From Amycolatopsis acididurans (lineage in GTDB: Bacteria > Actinomycetota > Actinomycetes > Mycobacteriales > Pseudonocardiaceae), in assembly GCF_012328925.1 (NCBI RefSeq), contig NZ_JAAXLS010000001.1, positions 558,001 to 622,000 on the forward strand: 64,000 nt of DNA. The letters run 5' to 3'. The first letter of the stretch is position 1; the number at the start of each line of letters is the position of its first letter. A program made the translations under genes and the position numbers. The notes beneath the pieces were generated by a model, which worked only from the letters and a program-made list of their open reading frames with translations, was not told the origin of the DNA and did no database searches. Below, one piece after another: positions 50,495-60,521 of the stretch.

Positions 50495-51622
50495 ATGAAG
50501 ACTTCAGAGCTGAAGGACCTCGACATCGCCATCGTCGGCGCGGGGTACGGCGGTGCCGCCGCGGCCAAGGCACTCACCCTGCTCGGCGCCAACGTGCAGG
50601 TCTACGAGCAGGCGACGAAGATCCGCGAGGTCGGCGCCGGCATCGGCCTGCGGCCGCCGACCCTGGAACTGTTCCGGCAGTGGGGGATCTTCGGCGCGAT
50701 GGCCGCCGTCAGCTCACCGAGCGACTACTTCGAGATCCTCACCGCCACCGGCGAGCCGATCTTGCGCGAGCAGTGGCCGGGTATCGACGACTACCCCCGG
50801 CAGAACAAGACCCGCCTGATCCACCGCGGCGACTTCATCGAGACCTTTCTGCGGGTGCTGCCGCCCGGACGAGTGCACCTGGGGCACCGGATGGAGACGA
50901 TCACCGACTCCGGTGACCGCGCCACCGTGCACTTCGCCAACGGCGTGGCCGTGGACGCCGACCTGGTGATCGGTGCCGACGGCATCCGTTCCCTGGTGCG
51001 CCGGCGGCTCTTCACCGACCAGGAGCCGGTCTACTCGGGAGAACACGCCTACCGGATCGTGATATCCGCCGACGACGCGGGCGGCCTGGTCGTCGACGAC
51101 AACCTCCGGATGTACCTCGACGACCGGGGCACGAAGGTCTACTGCCTGCCGCTGCGCCACCGCAACCAGCTCTCCTACGACATCACGGTCCTCTCCGACG
51201 ACGACTCCTGGTCGCCGGAGATCACCCAGGACGAGCTGGTGGCGCTCATGGACGGCTTCGACGAGCGGCTGGTGGAGATCACCCGGAAGCTCGACATGAA
51301 CGAGCTGACTCGCCGTGCGGTGTTCGACATCGACCCGGTCGGCACGTGGCATACCGGCTGCGTCACACTGCTCGGCGACGCGGCGCACGCGATGCTGCAC
51401 CATCAGGGGCAGGGCGCGAACCAGGCCATTCAGGACGCCGGCGGTCTCGCGGATGCCCTGCGGGAGGCCGATTCCGTCGCCGGCGCGCTCGCCCTGTTCC
51501 AGGACGAGCGCAAACCCGTCACCGACGAACTGCAGCGCATCTCGCGCCAGTCGTGGGATGCGGACAAGGTCGACGACGTGTTTCCGGGGCAGAAGCCCGC
51601 CCCGGCGGGGGTGAAGCGGTGA
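50495..51622 (+). CDS. FAD-dependent aromatic monooxygenase (salicylate-hydroxylase-like)
   Basis: Protein of 375 residues of flavoprotein monooxygenase group A. Dinucleotide motif IVGAGYGG (13-20), the DG motif VIGADGIRS near 160, and the GD motif LLGDAAHAMLHHQGQGANQAIQDA near 290. It hydroxylates an aromatic or enol substrate using NAD(P)H and oxygen. ATG 50495 follows GAAAGAGAA. Its stop overlaps the GTG of the esterase gene (GTGA). Being between two hydrolases, it probably acts on the product of ester/lactone opening (inference). Confidence 0.92.
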   Translation: MKTSELKDLDIAIVGAGYGGAAAAKALTLLGANVQVYEQATKIREVGAGIGLRPPTLELFRQWGIFGAMAAVSSPSDYFEILTATGEPILREQWPGIDDYPRQNKTRLIHRGDFIETFLRVLPPGRVHLGHRMETITDSGDRATVHFANGVAVDADLVIGADGIRSLVRRRLFTDQEPVYSGEHAYRIVISADDAGGLVVDDNLRMYLDDRGTKVYCLPLRHRNQLSYDITVLSDDDSWSPEITQDELVALMDGFDERLVEITRKLDMNELTRRAVFDIDPVGTWHTGCVTLLGDAAHAMLHHQGQGANQAIQDAGGLADALREADSVAGALALFQDERKPVTDELQRISRQSWDADKVDDVFPGQKPAPAGVKR

Positions 51623-52521
51623 CGCTGCACCCCAAGATCGCCGAAGCGCTCGGCGCCACGCCCGCGCCGCCGCCCGGCCCGCTCGATCCCGCGGTCCTGC
51701 GCGCAGCCGAGGAAGCCGAGGTCCCGCCTCTGGCGCAACGGCTGCCGGTCCACGCGGTGCAGGACACGACGGCGGGCGACGTGCCCGTACGGATCTACAC
51801 GCCTCGAGCCGCGGACGGCTTGCTCGTCTATTTCCACGGTGGCGCGTTCTTCCTCGGCAGCCTGGAAACGCACGACCATGTGGCGCGCTCACTGGCGAAC
51901 GAGACCGGGCTGAAGGTGCTCGCCGTCGGCTACCGGCGGGCACCCGAAGCGGCGTTCCCGGCAGGTCTGCAGGACTGTTACGCGGTGGTGCGCTGGGCCG
52001 CGGACAAGCTGACCGGAGAAGGCGCGACGCTGGCCGTCGCCGGGGACAGCTCGGGCGGCACGTTCGCCGCCGCGGTCACCGCGATGGCGCACGACGACGA
52101 CTTCGACCGCATCACTCACCAGGTCCTGTACTACCCCTCGCTCGACCTGGACTTCGATGCCTCCCGCTACGCCTCGCTGCGCGAGAACGCCGAAGGATAC
52201 GGCCTGGAAACGGCGGTTTTGAAGCCCTTCAACCGCTTCTACCTCGACAGCGGAGCCGACCCCGCGGACCCGCTCGTTTCGCCGATCAAGCGGGAAGATC
52301 TCACCGGCCTGCCTCCCGCACTGATCATCACCGCGGAACACGATCCGCTCCGCGACGAGGGCGAGCTGTACGGTGAGCGGCTCACCGCGGCCGGCGTCGA
52401 CGCGACGGTGCGCCGGTACGCGGGCGCGGGTCACGGCTTCGTGCAGCATTTCTCGTGGATCCCGGAGTATCACCGGGTTTTCGCGGAGACCCGCGACTTC
52501 TTGCGGAAGGAGCCGTCATGA
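51619..52521 (+). CDS. HSL-type alpha/beta hydrolase (esterase)
   Basis: Protein of 300 residues, hormone-sensitive-lipase family. Oxyanion motif HGG at 73-75 (YFHGGAFF), nucleophile elbow GDSSG with Ser144, acid in AEHDPLRDEG and catalytic His in GHGFVQHF. GTG start overlaps the monooxygenase stop and its own stop overlaps the metallo-hydrolase start (ATGA). Cleaves a carboxylic ester of moderate size; cytosolic. Part of the TetR-controlled operon. Confidence 0.93.
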   Translation: MTLHPKIAEALGATPAPPPGPLDPAVLRAAEEAEVPPLAQRLPVHAVQDTTAGDVPVRIYTPRAADGLLVYFHGGAFFLGSLETHDHVARSLANETGLKVLAVGYRRAPEAAFPAGLQDCYAVVRWAADKLTGEGATLAVAGDSSGGTFAAAVTAMAHDDDFDRITHQVLYYPSLDLDFDASRYASLRENAEGYGLETAVLKPFNRFYLDSGADPADPLVSPIKREDLTGLPPALIITAEHDPLRDEGELYGERLTAAGVDATVRRYAGAGHGFVQHFSWIPEYHRVFAETRDFLRKEPS

Positions 52522-53453
52522 CGGTGGGCATTCATCCGCTGTTCTCGCCGTGGGGCCGCTTCGGGCTCTACAGCTTCTTCATCGACGCCCCCGAGCCGGC
52601 CATTGTGGACACCGGTATCGCGTCCTCACCCGCCGACGGCATGGCTCCGGCGCTGTCGGCGATCGGGCGCCGGATCGCCGACGTCCGCTGGATCCTGCTG
52701 ACGCACGGGCACATCGACCACGTCGGCGGGGCGTATGCCCTGTGGGAGCTGACCGGGAAGCGCGCGCAGGTCGTGATTTCCGAGGCCGACGCGCCGCTGC
52801 TGCGCTCACGGCGGTCGCATGTGGACAACTACCTCGCCGTGCGGCAGCGTTACCTGCGCGATCCCGAGGGCGAGGCCAAGCAGACCGCGGCGGCGGAGGC
52901 GGTGATTTCCGGCGAGATGGAGCCGACCGTGCTCGTCGAGGGCGGCGAGACGCTCTGCCTCGGTGGTGACGTCACGGTGTCGGTGCACGCCATTCCCGGC
53001 CACACGGCGGGCTCCGTCGCTTACGTCGTGGACGGGCAGAACTCCGTGTTCACCGGCGACGCCGTGCAGGTGCACGGGGCCGCCAACGGATTCCCCGGTT
53101 ACGAGGACCCCGCCGCCTACCGGGCGAGCCTGCGGTACCTGCGTGACCGGATCGGCCCGCGGCACCTGTATCTCGGGCATCCCTACCGCCGTACCGACGG
53201 CGTGGCCTACGGCGTCGAACTCGACAGCGAGCAGGCGCGTGAGGCACTTCGGGAAAGCCTGGACATCGAGGCGCGGGTCCGTGCGGCGGCCCGGCGCTGC
53301 CTCGGCGACGGTCTGCGCGAGCCGGATTCGGCGTACTCCCCGTTCGCGCCGGTGGCCGCGGAGCTGGGTTACACCGGCGACCCCACCCTCGAACCGTCGC
53401 CCTTCTTCACCACGCTGCACGGCTATCGCGAGGAGTTTTCCACCCATGGCTGA
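52518..53453 (+). CDS. Metallo-beta-lactamase-fold hydrolase
   Basis: Protein of 311 residues. Zinc motif THGHIDHVGG (His63, His65, Asp67, His68), then PGHTAGS, FTGDAV and LGHPYR supply the remaining His and Asp ligands. Resembles quorum-quenching lactonases and glyoxalase II-like enzymes. The substrate is unknown; thioester or lactone are options. ATGA and 8-bp overlaps on both sides show tight coupling with esterase and CocE-type genes. Confidence 0.9.
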   Translation: MTVGIHPLFSPWGRFGLYSFFIDAPEPAIVDTGIASSPADGMAPALSAIGRRIADVRWILLTHGHIDHVGGAYALWELTGKRAQVVISEADAPLLRSRRSHVDNYLAVRQRYLRDPEGEAKQTAAAEAVISGEMEPTVLVEGGETLCLGGDVTVSVHAIPGHTAGSVAYVVDGQNSVFTGDAVQVHGAANGFPGYEDPAAYRASLRYLRDRIGPRHLYLGHPYRRTDGVAYGVELDSEQAREALRESLDIEARVRAAARRCLGDGLREPDSAYSPFAPVAAELGYTGDPTLEPSPFFTTLHGYREEFSTHG

Positions 53454-55164
53454 GTTTCACACCATCGACGCGGGCGGCCAGGCGATCGCCGTCCGCAAGG
53501 ATCTCCAGGTGCCGATGCGCGACGGGGTCACGCTCGTCGCCGACGCCTACAGCGGTGTCGCGGACAAGCCGCGGCCCGCGCTGGTGGCGCTGAGCCCGTA
53601 CGGCAAGGAACTGCAGGCGCTGGCCCTCACCACGCCGCCGCAGCGGCGCCCCAGCCCGATGTGGGACGGCTGCATCGAGGCGGGCGACATCGCGCGCGTG
53701 GTCGAGGAGGACTACGTGCACGTCATCGGCGACCTGCGCGGCTCCGGTGGTTCGGGCGGCGAGATGATCGGCAACTACAACGCCGGCGGGGTGCCGCTCG
53801 GCCAGGACGCCTACGACTTCATCGAATGGGTCGCCGCGCAGCCGTGGTGTGACGGCAATGTCGGCATGATCGGCATCTCCTACTTCGGTTCGATGCAGGT
53901 GCTCGCCGCGGCGGAGCGGCCGCCGCACCTCAAGGCGATCTTCGTCAGCGGCGGTCACTACGACTTCTACGAGACCACCTACCACGGCGGCGTCATGTGG
54001 TTCATGCCCCGCGCCGCGCGGGAAGGCCGCGGCGGCGATTCCGGCATCGCGCACACGAACGTCAAGTCGCGGATGCAGGAGGTGTACTCGCCGGAGCAGC
54101 TGGGCAAGCTGGTCGACGAGCGGCTCGCCGACCCGGACGTGGCCGCGTGGCCGAACCTGGTGCACGTGCTGAAGTACCCGCGCAACCGCGAGTTGTGGTT
54201 CGACATCGTGCTGAACCACCTCGACGGCGACTGGTACGAGGAACGCAACCCCGTCACGCTCGCCCCGAACATCGACATCCCGGTGTGGTTGCAGATCGAC
54301 CAGGGCCGCGGCTGGACGATGGACGGCACGATCGAACTGTTCAACTCGGTGAAGGGGCCCAAGAAACTCGACATCGGGCCGTACCCGCCGATGCAGTCGC
54401 GGCCCTTCGTCGAGGAGCACGACAAGATGTTCCGGTGGTACGACCACTGGCTCAAGGGCATCGACAACGGCATCATGGACGAGCCCGCGGTCACCGTGTT
54501 CGTCGAAGGCAGCCGTGAGCGCGTGACCGGCAGCCAGTGGCCGCCCAAGGACGTGGAGTACCGGCCGCTGTACCTGCGGCCACGGCACAGACTGTCGTTC
54601 GAGCCGGAGGCGATGAGCGCCGAGCACGCCGCGCCGGACGGTTTCTACCAGGCCCCGCTCACGGTCACCGACAAGGTCGAGATCCTCAGCTGGAGCACGG
54701 AGGCGTTCACCGAGCCCACGGAGCTGATCGGCACCGGCGCGGCACACCTGTTCGCGGAGATCGACCAGGACGACACGAACTTCATCCTGCGCCTGTGGGA
54801 CGCCGCGCCGGACGGGGCACGCCGGCTGCTCACCACCGGATATCTGAAGGCCTCGCACCGCGAACTGGACGAGCGGAGCACCGAGGGCAACCCGTACCAC
54901 CCGCACACCCGCGACGTGCCCGTGGAGCCGGGGAAGATCGAGGAGTACGTGCTGCGCATCTACCCGTTCGCGGCGACGCTGCTGCCCGGGCACCGCCTGA
55001 CCGCCGAGCTGTCCAACGACGAACCACTGGCCGACGCACACAACGCCCTGCTGCCGCCGGACGCTTTCCACCTGCCGGTGGGCCGCCCCGTCACACACAA
55101 GATCTACCGCGACGCGGCCCGCCCCTCCCGGCTCGTGCTGCCCTTCGTCACCCGCCGCCCTTGA
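53446..55164 (+). CDS. CocE/NonD family alpha/beta hydrolase
   Basis: Protein of 572 residues: N-terminal catalytic X-Pro dipeptidyl-peptidase S15 fold (VPMRDGVTLVADAY, GDLRGSGGSGG, nucleophile Ser145 in GISYFG) and a C-terminal jelly-roll domain (from about 360; SRERVTGSQWPP, LIGTGAAHLFAEIDQDDTNFI, LLPGHRLTAELSNDEPL). Relatives hydrolyse cocaine, cephalosporin esters and acyl amides. Starts 8 bp inside the preceding gene. Last gene of the hydrolase operon; its 3' end overlaps the convergent MFS gene by 61 bp. Confidence 0.92.
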   Translation: MAEFHTIDAGGQAIAVRKDLQVPMRDGVTLVADAYSGVADKPRPALVALSPYGKELQALALTTPPQRRPSPMWDGCIEAGDIARVVEEDYVHVIGDLRGSGGSGGEMIGNYNAGGVPLGQDAYDFIEWVAAQPWCDGNVGMIGISYFGSMQVLAAAERPPHLKAIFVSGGHYDFYETTYHGGVMWFMPRAAREGRGGDSGIAHTNVKSRMQEVYSPEQLGKLVDERLADPDVAAWPNLVHVLKYPRNRELWFDIVLNHLDGDWYEERNPVTLAPNIDIPVWLQIDQGRGWTMDGTIELFNSVKGPKKLDIGPYPPMQSRPFVEEHDKMFRWYDHWLKGIDNGIMDEPAVTVFVEGSRERVTGSQWPPKDVEYRPLYLRPRHRLSFEPEAMSAEHAAPDGFYQAPLTVTDKVEILSWSTEAFTEPTELIGTGAAHLFAEIDQDDTNFILRLWDAAPDGARRLLTTGYLKASHRELDERSTEGNPYHPHTRDVPVEPGKIEEYVLRIYPFAATLLPGHRLTAELSNDEPLADAHNALLPPDAFHLPVGRPVTHKIYRDAARPSRLVLPFVTRRP

Positions 55165-56444
55165 CGTCCAGGCACACGCCGCTGCCGCAAACCCACCGCG
55201 GCGACGAGGCTGACCAGCGACAGCGCCGAAACGTACAGCGCGACCGGTGTCGAGGAGTGATAGGAGGCGAACAAGGCGGTCGCGACGATGGGCGTGACGG
55301 CGCCGCCGAGCATGCCGCCGACCTGGTAGGCCACCGAGATCCCGCTGTAGCGCACGCTGACGTCGAAGATCTCGGTGAACAACCCGCCCTGCGCGCCCGC
55401 CATGATGCCCTGCACGAGCGCCGCCACGACGAACGCGAGCAGGGCGAGCCAGGTGTCGCGGCTGTTCACGAGTTCGAACATCGGCAGCGGCCAGAGCACC
55501 GCGGTGACCGCGCCCGCGATGTAGACGGGTTTCGCGCCGAGCCGGTCCGCGATCACCGCGGCGAGGGCGATCGCGGCGATCCAGACCGCCGTCGAGGACA
55601 GGATCAGCGCCAGCAGCGTGGAGCGCTTGAAGCCGGCGACGGTGGTGCCGTAGGTGAGCATGTAGAGGATCACGGTGTAGCCGACGGCGGGCGGGGCGAT
55701 CGAGGCGAGGCTGCCGAGGACGAGGTTCCGCGGGTGACGGCGGACGAGGTCCGCGAACGGGATCCGGGTGATCTCACCCGCCCGCTTGGCCTTCTGGTAC
55801 TCGGGCGCGTCCCGCAGCCGGGTGCGCACCACGAAACCGACGACCACGAGCACGAGGCTGATCAGGAACGGGATGCGCCAGCCGTAGTCCAGAAAACTCG
55901 CGTTGGACATGCCGGAGACCGCGAGAAACGCCAGATTGGAGGTCAGTACCCCGATCGGCACGCCGAACTGGGCGAAGCTGCCGTAGAACGCGCGGCGGCC
56001 GGGAGAGGCGTTCTCGGTCGCGATCAGCACCGCGCCGCCCCATTCGCCGCCTACCCCGAAACCCTGCAGCACACGCAGGACGACCAGCAGCAACGGCGCG
56101 GCGATGCCGATCGCGGCGAACGCGGGCAGGACGCCGATGAGGAAGGTGGAGCCGCCGGTCAGCAACAGCGTGAGCACGAGCATGGCCTTGCGCCCCACGC
56201 GGTCGCCGAAGTGCCCGATGACCGCGGCGCCCAGCGGCCGGGCGATGAAGCCGACCGCGAACGTCGCGAACGCCGCGAGAGTGCCCGCCGTGGACGAGAA
56301 CTTCGGGTAGAACACCGTGCCGAACGCGAGCGCGGCGGCGGTACCGAAGATGTAGTAGTCGTACCATTCGATCGACGTACCGACGAAGCTGGCGGCGAAA
56401 ATGCTCCGCCGCGAGGGCGCACCGGCGCTGTTCGCTGAGGTCAC
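55104..56444 (-). CDS. MHS-type MFS metabolite:proton symporter
   Basis: Protein of 446 residues with about 12 membrane helices. Metabolite:H+ symporter signatures: FVGTSIEWYDYYIFGTAAAL, IARPLGAAVIGHFGDRVGRKAML, RVLQGFGVGGEWGGAVLIATE. It imports small carboxylates such as shikimate, proline or aromatic acids. GTG 56444 is preferred because GAAGGAG precedes it. The C-terminal 20 residues are antisense to the CocE-type gene end. It may bring in the substrate of the neighbouring hydrolases, but it has its own promoter region (56445-56687, nothing else recognised). Confidence 0.9.
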   Translation of the reverse strand: MTSANSAGAPSRRSIFAASFVGTSIEWYDYYIFGTAAALAFGTVFYPKFSSTAGTLAAFATFAVGFIARPLGAAVIGHFGDRVGRKAMLVLTLLLTGGSTFLIGVLPAFAAIGIAAPLLLVVLRVLQGFGVGGEWGGAVLIATENASPGRRAFYGSFAQFGVPIGVLTSNLAFLAVSGMSNASFLDYGWRIPFLISLVLVVVGFVVRTRLRDAPEYQKAKRAGEITRIPFADLVRRHPRNLVLGSLASIAPPAVGYTVILYMLTYGTTVAGFKRSTLLALILSSTAVWIAAIALAAVIADRLGAKPVYIAGAVTAVLWPLPMFELVNSRDTWLALLAFVVAALVQGIMAGAQGGLFTEIFDVSVRYSGISVAYQVGGMLGGAVTPIVATALFASYHSSTPVALYVSALSLVSLVAAVGLRQRRVPGRQGRRVTKGSTSREGRAASR

Positions 56445-56687
56445 GGCGTACTCCTTCGGGCGCGGGACCACTGGTGTCGAACGAAACATAAACCGCCGCG
56501 CCGCCCGGTGCGTCTGTCGCATGCGCCAGTGCGCCTACGTCAAATGCCGCACGCCCCTGTGCCCGTGAGCTGCGGGGTCCGAAATGGACACCCGCCGATA
56601 GCACCCGGAGGGCTGGTCAGGCCGCGACGACCACACTGTGGGCGAATTCTGTCGGAACCTTGACGGAAAAAATCGGCGGTGCAAAGA

Positions 56688-57911
56688 ATGGTCGCCATGT
56701 CGATGCCCACCGAAGTGCATTCGCGCATGCGAGAGGCGCACGAGGCGCGCGTGCTGCGTGCCCTGCGGGAGCGGGGAGCGCTCAGCCGGGGCGAGATCGC
56801 CCAGCTCGTGGGCATCGCGCGCACCACCCTCTCGGAGGTCACCCGTGACCTGCTCCGGCGCGGTGCGATCGTGGTCGTCGACACCGACGCGGCGCGGCGG
56901 TCGGGCAGCGGCAGGCCTGCCGAGCGCCTGGCCCTCGATCCCCGGTCCGGGCAGTTCATCGGCGTCGACTTCGGGCACCGCCGGGTGCATGTGGTCATCG
57001 CGGACGCCTCGCACGAGATCGTCGCCTCGGGGCGGCGGCCCTATCCCGACGACGAGGGCTGGCCGGCACGCGTGCGCGCCGCGTTCGAGCTCATCGACAC
57101 GCTCGGCGCCGACCGCGGTGTGCATTTCAACGCGTTGCAGGGCGTGGGAATCGGCGTCACCGGGCCCTACCCGCGATCGTCGGCGCCGCACGCGCCGGAA
57201 GGGGCGTTCGGACCGGGCTTCGCGGCCGCGCGCGACGGTGTGGACACCGCCTTCGCGCAACGCTTCGGCGTCCCGGTGATCGTGGACAACAACACCCGCT
57301 TCGCCGCGCTCGCGGAGACGAGCACCGGCACCCACACCGTCGAGGACCTGCTCTACATCCGCCTCTCCGACGGCGTGGGCGGTGCGCTGGTCGTCGGCAG
57401 GCGCCTGGTGACCGGCGCGATCGGACTGGCAGGCGAACTCGGCCACGTCACGGTCGTGCCCGACGGGCGCCGCTGCCGCTGCGGCAAGGCAGGCTGCCTC
57501 GAGACGGTCGCCTCCGTGCCCGCGGTGCTGTCCACCTGCCGCGCCCGCGGCGCCGGAGCCGGTTCCCTGGAGGAGTTGCGGGACGCGGTCGAGCGCTTCG
57601 ATCCGGTGGTCGAGCAGGTGCTGCGCGACGCGGCGACCGCGGTCGGCCGGGTCCTGGGCACCGTCGCCATGGCGTGCAACCCGGCCGAGGTCGTGATCGC
57701 CGGTGAACTGGCCCGGCTCACGCCCCTCATCGTCGACCAGGTGACCGCGACCGTGGCCACCGAACTGTTCCCGTGGGCGGCGGCGAAGCCGGTCATCCGG
57801 TGCGCGCAGCTGTCCGACGACGACGGCGCGATCGGCGCGCTCGCCGCACTGTTCCACAGCTCCCCGCTGCTCGGCGGATATCCGGCGCGGCCGAGTTCCC
57901 TGCCCGCGTGA
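56688..57911 (+). CDS. ROK-family transcriptional regulator (NagC/XylR type)
   Basis: Protein of about 407 residues: winged helix-turn-helix (LRALRERGALSRGEIAQLVGIARTTLSEVTRDLL, about 20-58) and a sugar-kinase-like ROK domain (IGVDFGHRRVHVVIAD; zinc motif GELGHVTV then CRCGKAGCLE). Controls genes in response to a sugar or sugar derivative. Several ATG/GTG starts lie close (56679, 56688, 56697, 56703) and none has a clear ribosome-binding site. It is 18 bp upstream of the ABC-sulfatase operon and probably regulates it, perhaps sensing a sulfated sugar (inference). Confidence 0.88.
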   Translation: MVAMSMPTEVHSRMREAHEARVLRALRERGALSRGEIAQLVGIARTTLSEVTRDLLRRGAIVVVDTDAARRSGSGRPAERLALDPRSGQFIGVDFGHRRVHVVIADASHEIVASGRRPYPDDEGWPARVRAAFELIDTLGADRGVHFNALQGVGIGVTGPYPRSSAPHAPEGAFGPGFAAARDGVDTAFAQRFGVPVIVDNNTRFAALAETSTGTHTVEDLLYIRLSDGVGGALVVGRRLVTGAIGLAGELGHVTVVPDGRRCRCGKAGCLETVASVPAVLSTCRARGAGAGSLEELRDAVERFDPVVEQVLRDAATAVGRVLGTVAMACNPAEVVIAGELARLTPLIVDQVTATVATELFPWAAAKPVIRCAQLSDDDGAIGALAALFHSSPLLGGYPARPSSLPA

Positions 57912-57929
57912 AGTAAAGGAGACACCGAC

Positions 57930-58739
57930 ATGGCCGTCATCAGCGAGCGCACCGAGGTGGGGAGGAAGACACCCGCCGCGGACCGGCGCCCTCGCCGGTT
58001 CGTGGTGCCGCTGGCGCTCAACACCGCGTCGATCGTGCTGGGCGTGGCGTTGTGGTGGGTGTTGTCGCTGCTGGGGGTCAAGATCCCGGCTCCACCCGAG
58101 GTGGTGAGCAAGGCAGGCGAGCTGCTCTCCGACGGGACTCTGCAGGAGGACGCCGTCGCCAGCCTGGTCCGGGTGCTCATCGGATTCGGCCTCGGCACGG
58201 CACTGGCGATCCCGGTCGGGTTCCTCATGGGCTGGTACGGCATCATCCGCAGCCTCACCGAGCCGTGGGTGCAGTTCTTCCGCACCATCCCGCCGCTGGC
58301 GATCATCCCGCTGGCCATCGTGCTGATGGGCATCGGCGAGGTGCCGAAGATCTTCGTGATCTTCCTGGCCGCGTTCCTCGCGTGTGTCATCTCGACGCTG
58401 CAAGGCGTGGTCACCGTGGACAAGACGCTGATCAACGCGGCGCGGGTGCTCGGAGCCGGTGACGCGACGATCTTCCGCCGCGTCGTCGTCCCGGCCTCGT
58501 CGCCGTTCATCCTCGTCGGCATGCGGGTCGGGCTGGGCTCGGCGTGGGCCACCCTCGTGGCCGCCGAGCTCATCGCGGCGCAGGAAGGGCTCGGCTACCG
58601 GATGCAGAACGCGCAGCTGTACTACGACCTGCCGACGATCTTCGTCAGCCTGATCACCATCGGCGTGCTCGGCCTGATCATGGACCGGTTGCTGCTGCTC
58701 GCCGAACGCAAGCTCACCGGATGGCAGGAGCGCCGATGA
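57930..58739 (+). CDS. ABC transporter permease, SsuC/TauC type
   Basis: Protein of 269 residues with about six membrane helices of the BPD_transp_1 family. SsuC-like features: [37 protein letters not shown] and the EAA loop [28 protein letters not shown]. Partner of the ATPase and binding protein downstream; systems of this class import sulfonates, sulfate esters, nitrate or riboflavin precursors. ATG 57930 follows AAAGGAG; stop overlaps the ATPase start (ATGA). Confidence 0.9.
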   Translation: MAVISERTEVGRKTPAADRRPRRFVVPLALNTASIVLGVALWWVLSLLGVKIPAPPEVVSKAGELLSDGTLQEDAVASLVRVLIGFGLGTALAIPVGFLMGWYGIIRSLTEPWVQFFRTIPPLAIIPLAIVLMGIGEVPKIFVIFLAAFLACVISTLQGVVTVDKTLINAARVLGAGDATIFRRVVVPASSPFILVGMRVGLGSAWATLVAAELIAAQEGLGYRMQNAQLYYDLPTIFVSLITIGVLGLIMDRLLLLAERKLTGWQERR

Positions 58740-59515
58740 TGACCCAGCAAACCCTGCAGGCGGCGAAAATCGCGGTCAACGGCGTGACGAAGACGTTCAC
58801 GCTGGGGCGCGAGCGGTTCGTCGCGCTCGACAACGTGTCGCTCAGCATCGCCGAGAACGAGTTCGTCACCGTCGTCGGCCCGTCCGGCTGCGGTAAGAGC
58901 ACGCTGCTGAACATCCTCGCCGGGCTGGAAGAACCCAGCGGCGGCAGTGCGCTCGTCGACGGTGTACCGGTTTCGGGGCCGGGCCCCGACCGCGGCGTGA
59001 TCTTCCAGCAGTACGCGCTGTTCCCGTGGCTGAGCGTGCGCAAGAACGTCGAGTTCGGACTGAAGATCGCGGGCGTGCCCGCGCGGGAACGACGCGAGCG
59101 GGCCGACTACTTCATCGAGGTCGTCGGGCTCACCGAATTCGCCGACGCGCTGCCGAAGGCGCTGTCCGGCGGAATGCGCCAGCGGTGCGCGATCGCCCGC
59201 GCCTACGCGGTGAACCCCGCGATCCTGCTCATGGACGAACCGTTCGGCGCACTCGACGCCCTGACCAGGGTCAAGCTGCAGGAACAGCTGCTTGCCGCCT
59301 GGGACCGGGAAAAGCGCACGGTCCTGTTCATCACCCACGACGTCGACGAAGCGGTGTTCCTGGCCAACCGGGTGATCGTGATGGCCGCCCGGCCGGGACG
59401 CATCTTCGACGTGATCGAGGTCGACCTGCCCTACCCGCGCACCGAACAGGTGCGCCTGAGCCCCGAGTTCGCCGCGATGCGCAACCGCGTGTGGAACGCG
59501 GTCTACCACCAGTGA
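58736..59515 (+). CDS. ABC transporter ATP-binding protein, SsuB/TauB type
   Basis: Protein of 259 residues with Walker [10 protein letters not shown] (about 48-56), Q-loop [10 protein letters not shown], signature LSGGMRQR, Walker [16 protein letters not shown] and H-loop ITHDVDEA. Closest pattern is nitrate/sulfonate/taurine importers. Two adjacent ATGs (58736, 58739) could start it; the first overlaps the permease stop. Confidence 0.93.
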   Translation: MMTQQTLQAAKIAVNGVTKTFTLGRERFVALDNVSLSIAENEFVTVVGPSGCGKSTLLNILAGLEEPSGGSALVDGVPVSGPGPDRGVIFQQYALFPWLSVRKNVEFGLKIAGVPARERRERADYFIEVVGLTEFADALPKALSGGMRQRCAIARAYAVNPAILLMDEPFGALDALTRVKLQEQLLAAWDREKRTVLFITHDVDEAVFLANRVIVMAARPGRIFDVIEVDLPYPRTEQVRLSPEFAAMRNRVWNAVYHQ

Positions 59516-59525
59516 AAGGCACCCC

Positions 59526-60521
59526 ATGACGATCAGGAAGAGGCTGCTCGGCGCGCTCGCCGCCGCCCTGCTGGCCGCCGCCACGCTCACCGCGTGCGGC
59601 AGCGGATCCGGTTCGAGCTCCGGCGAGGAGGTCCGCTTCGGCTACATCGGCGACTACAACGGGACCAGCCTGCTCGCCATCGCCAACGACCAGGGCCTGT
59701 GGGCGAAGTACGGGCTGAAGGCCGACACGAAGGTCTTCACCAACGGCCCGTTGCAGATCCAGGCGCTCGGCTCGGGTGACCTCGACTTCGGCTACATCGG
59801 ACCGGGCGCGATGTGGCTGCCCGCGTCCGGGCAGGCCAAGGTCGTCGCGCTGAACACCCTCGGCAACTCCGACCGCGTGATCACCCAGGCCGGCACCACC
59901 GGCCTCGCCGGGCTGCGCGGCAAGACGATCGGCGTTCCGCAGGGCACCTCGGGGGAGATGATCCTGACGCTGGCGCTGCAGCAGGCCGGGCTGACGAAGA
60001 ACGACGTGAAGATCGTGCCGATGGACGCCTCGACCATCGTGTCGGCGTTCTCGTCCAAGAAGATCGACGCGGCGGGTTTCTGGTATCCCGCGATCGCGAC
60101 GATCAAGAAGCAGGTGCCAGATCTGGTCGAGCTGGCCAAGGACTCCGACTTCGCCAGTCAGCTGCAGTTCCCGACGGCCTTCGTCGCGGGCAACGACGTC
60201 GTGACCAAGCAGCAGGACAAGGCGCGCAAGGTCGTGTCGGTGCTGCGCGACGCGATGAAGTACCGCAGCGCGAACCCGGAGCAGGCCGTCAAGCTGACCG
60301 CGAAGATGCTCAAGACCGACGAGGGCACCGTGGCCGCCGACGCGGCCAACAACCAGGTCCTCAACGTCGACGACCTCGACCGGATGACGCAGGACGGCAC
60401 GATCGACGGCTGGCTGTCCAAAATGGATCAGTACTTCACGGCGTCCGGGCAGCTCAAGCAGAGTGTCGGGCCCAAGACCTACTACACCGGTGACCTGTTC
60501 ACCTCGGCGGGCCGCTCATGA
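59526..60521 (+). CDS. ABC transporter substrate-binding lipoprotein, SsuA/TauA type
   Basis: Protein of 331 residues. Lipoprotein signal with LTACGS (lipidated Cys24). NMT1/SsuA-like fold: FGYIGDYNGTSLLAIANDQGLWAKYGLKAD, ALGSGDLDFGYIGPG, LRGKTIGVPQGTSGEMILTLALQQAGL. It presents the organosulfur or related substrate to the permease. The stop overlaps the sulfatase start (ATGA), linking uptake and desulfation. Confidence 0.92.
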   Translation: MTIRKRLLGALAAALLAAATLTACGSGSGSSSGEEVRFGYIGDYNGTSLLAIANDQGLWAKYGLKADTKVFTNGPLQIQALGSGDLDFGYIGPGAMWLPASGQAKVVALNTLGNSDRVITQAGTTGLAGLRGKTIGVPQGTSGEMILTLALQQAGLTKNDVKIVPMDASTIVSAFSSKKIDAAGFWYPAIATIKKQVPDLVELAKDSDFASQLQFPTAFVAGNDVVTKQQDKARKVVSVLRDAMKYRSANPEQAVKLTAKMLKTDEGTVAADAANNQVLNVDDLDRMTQDGTIDGWLSKMDQYFTASGQLKQSVGPKTYYTGDLFTSAGRS

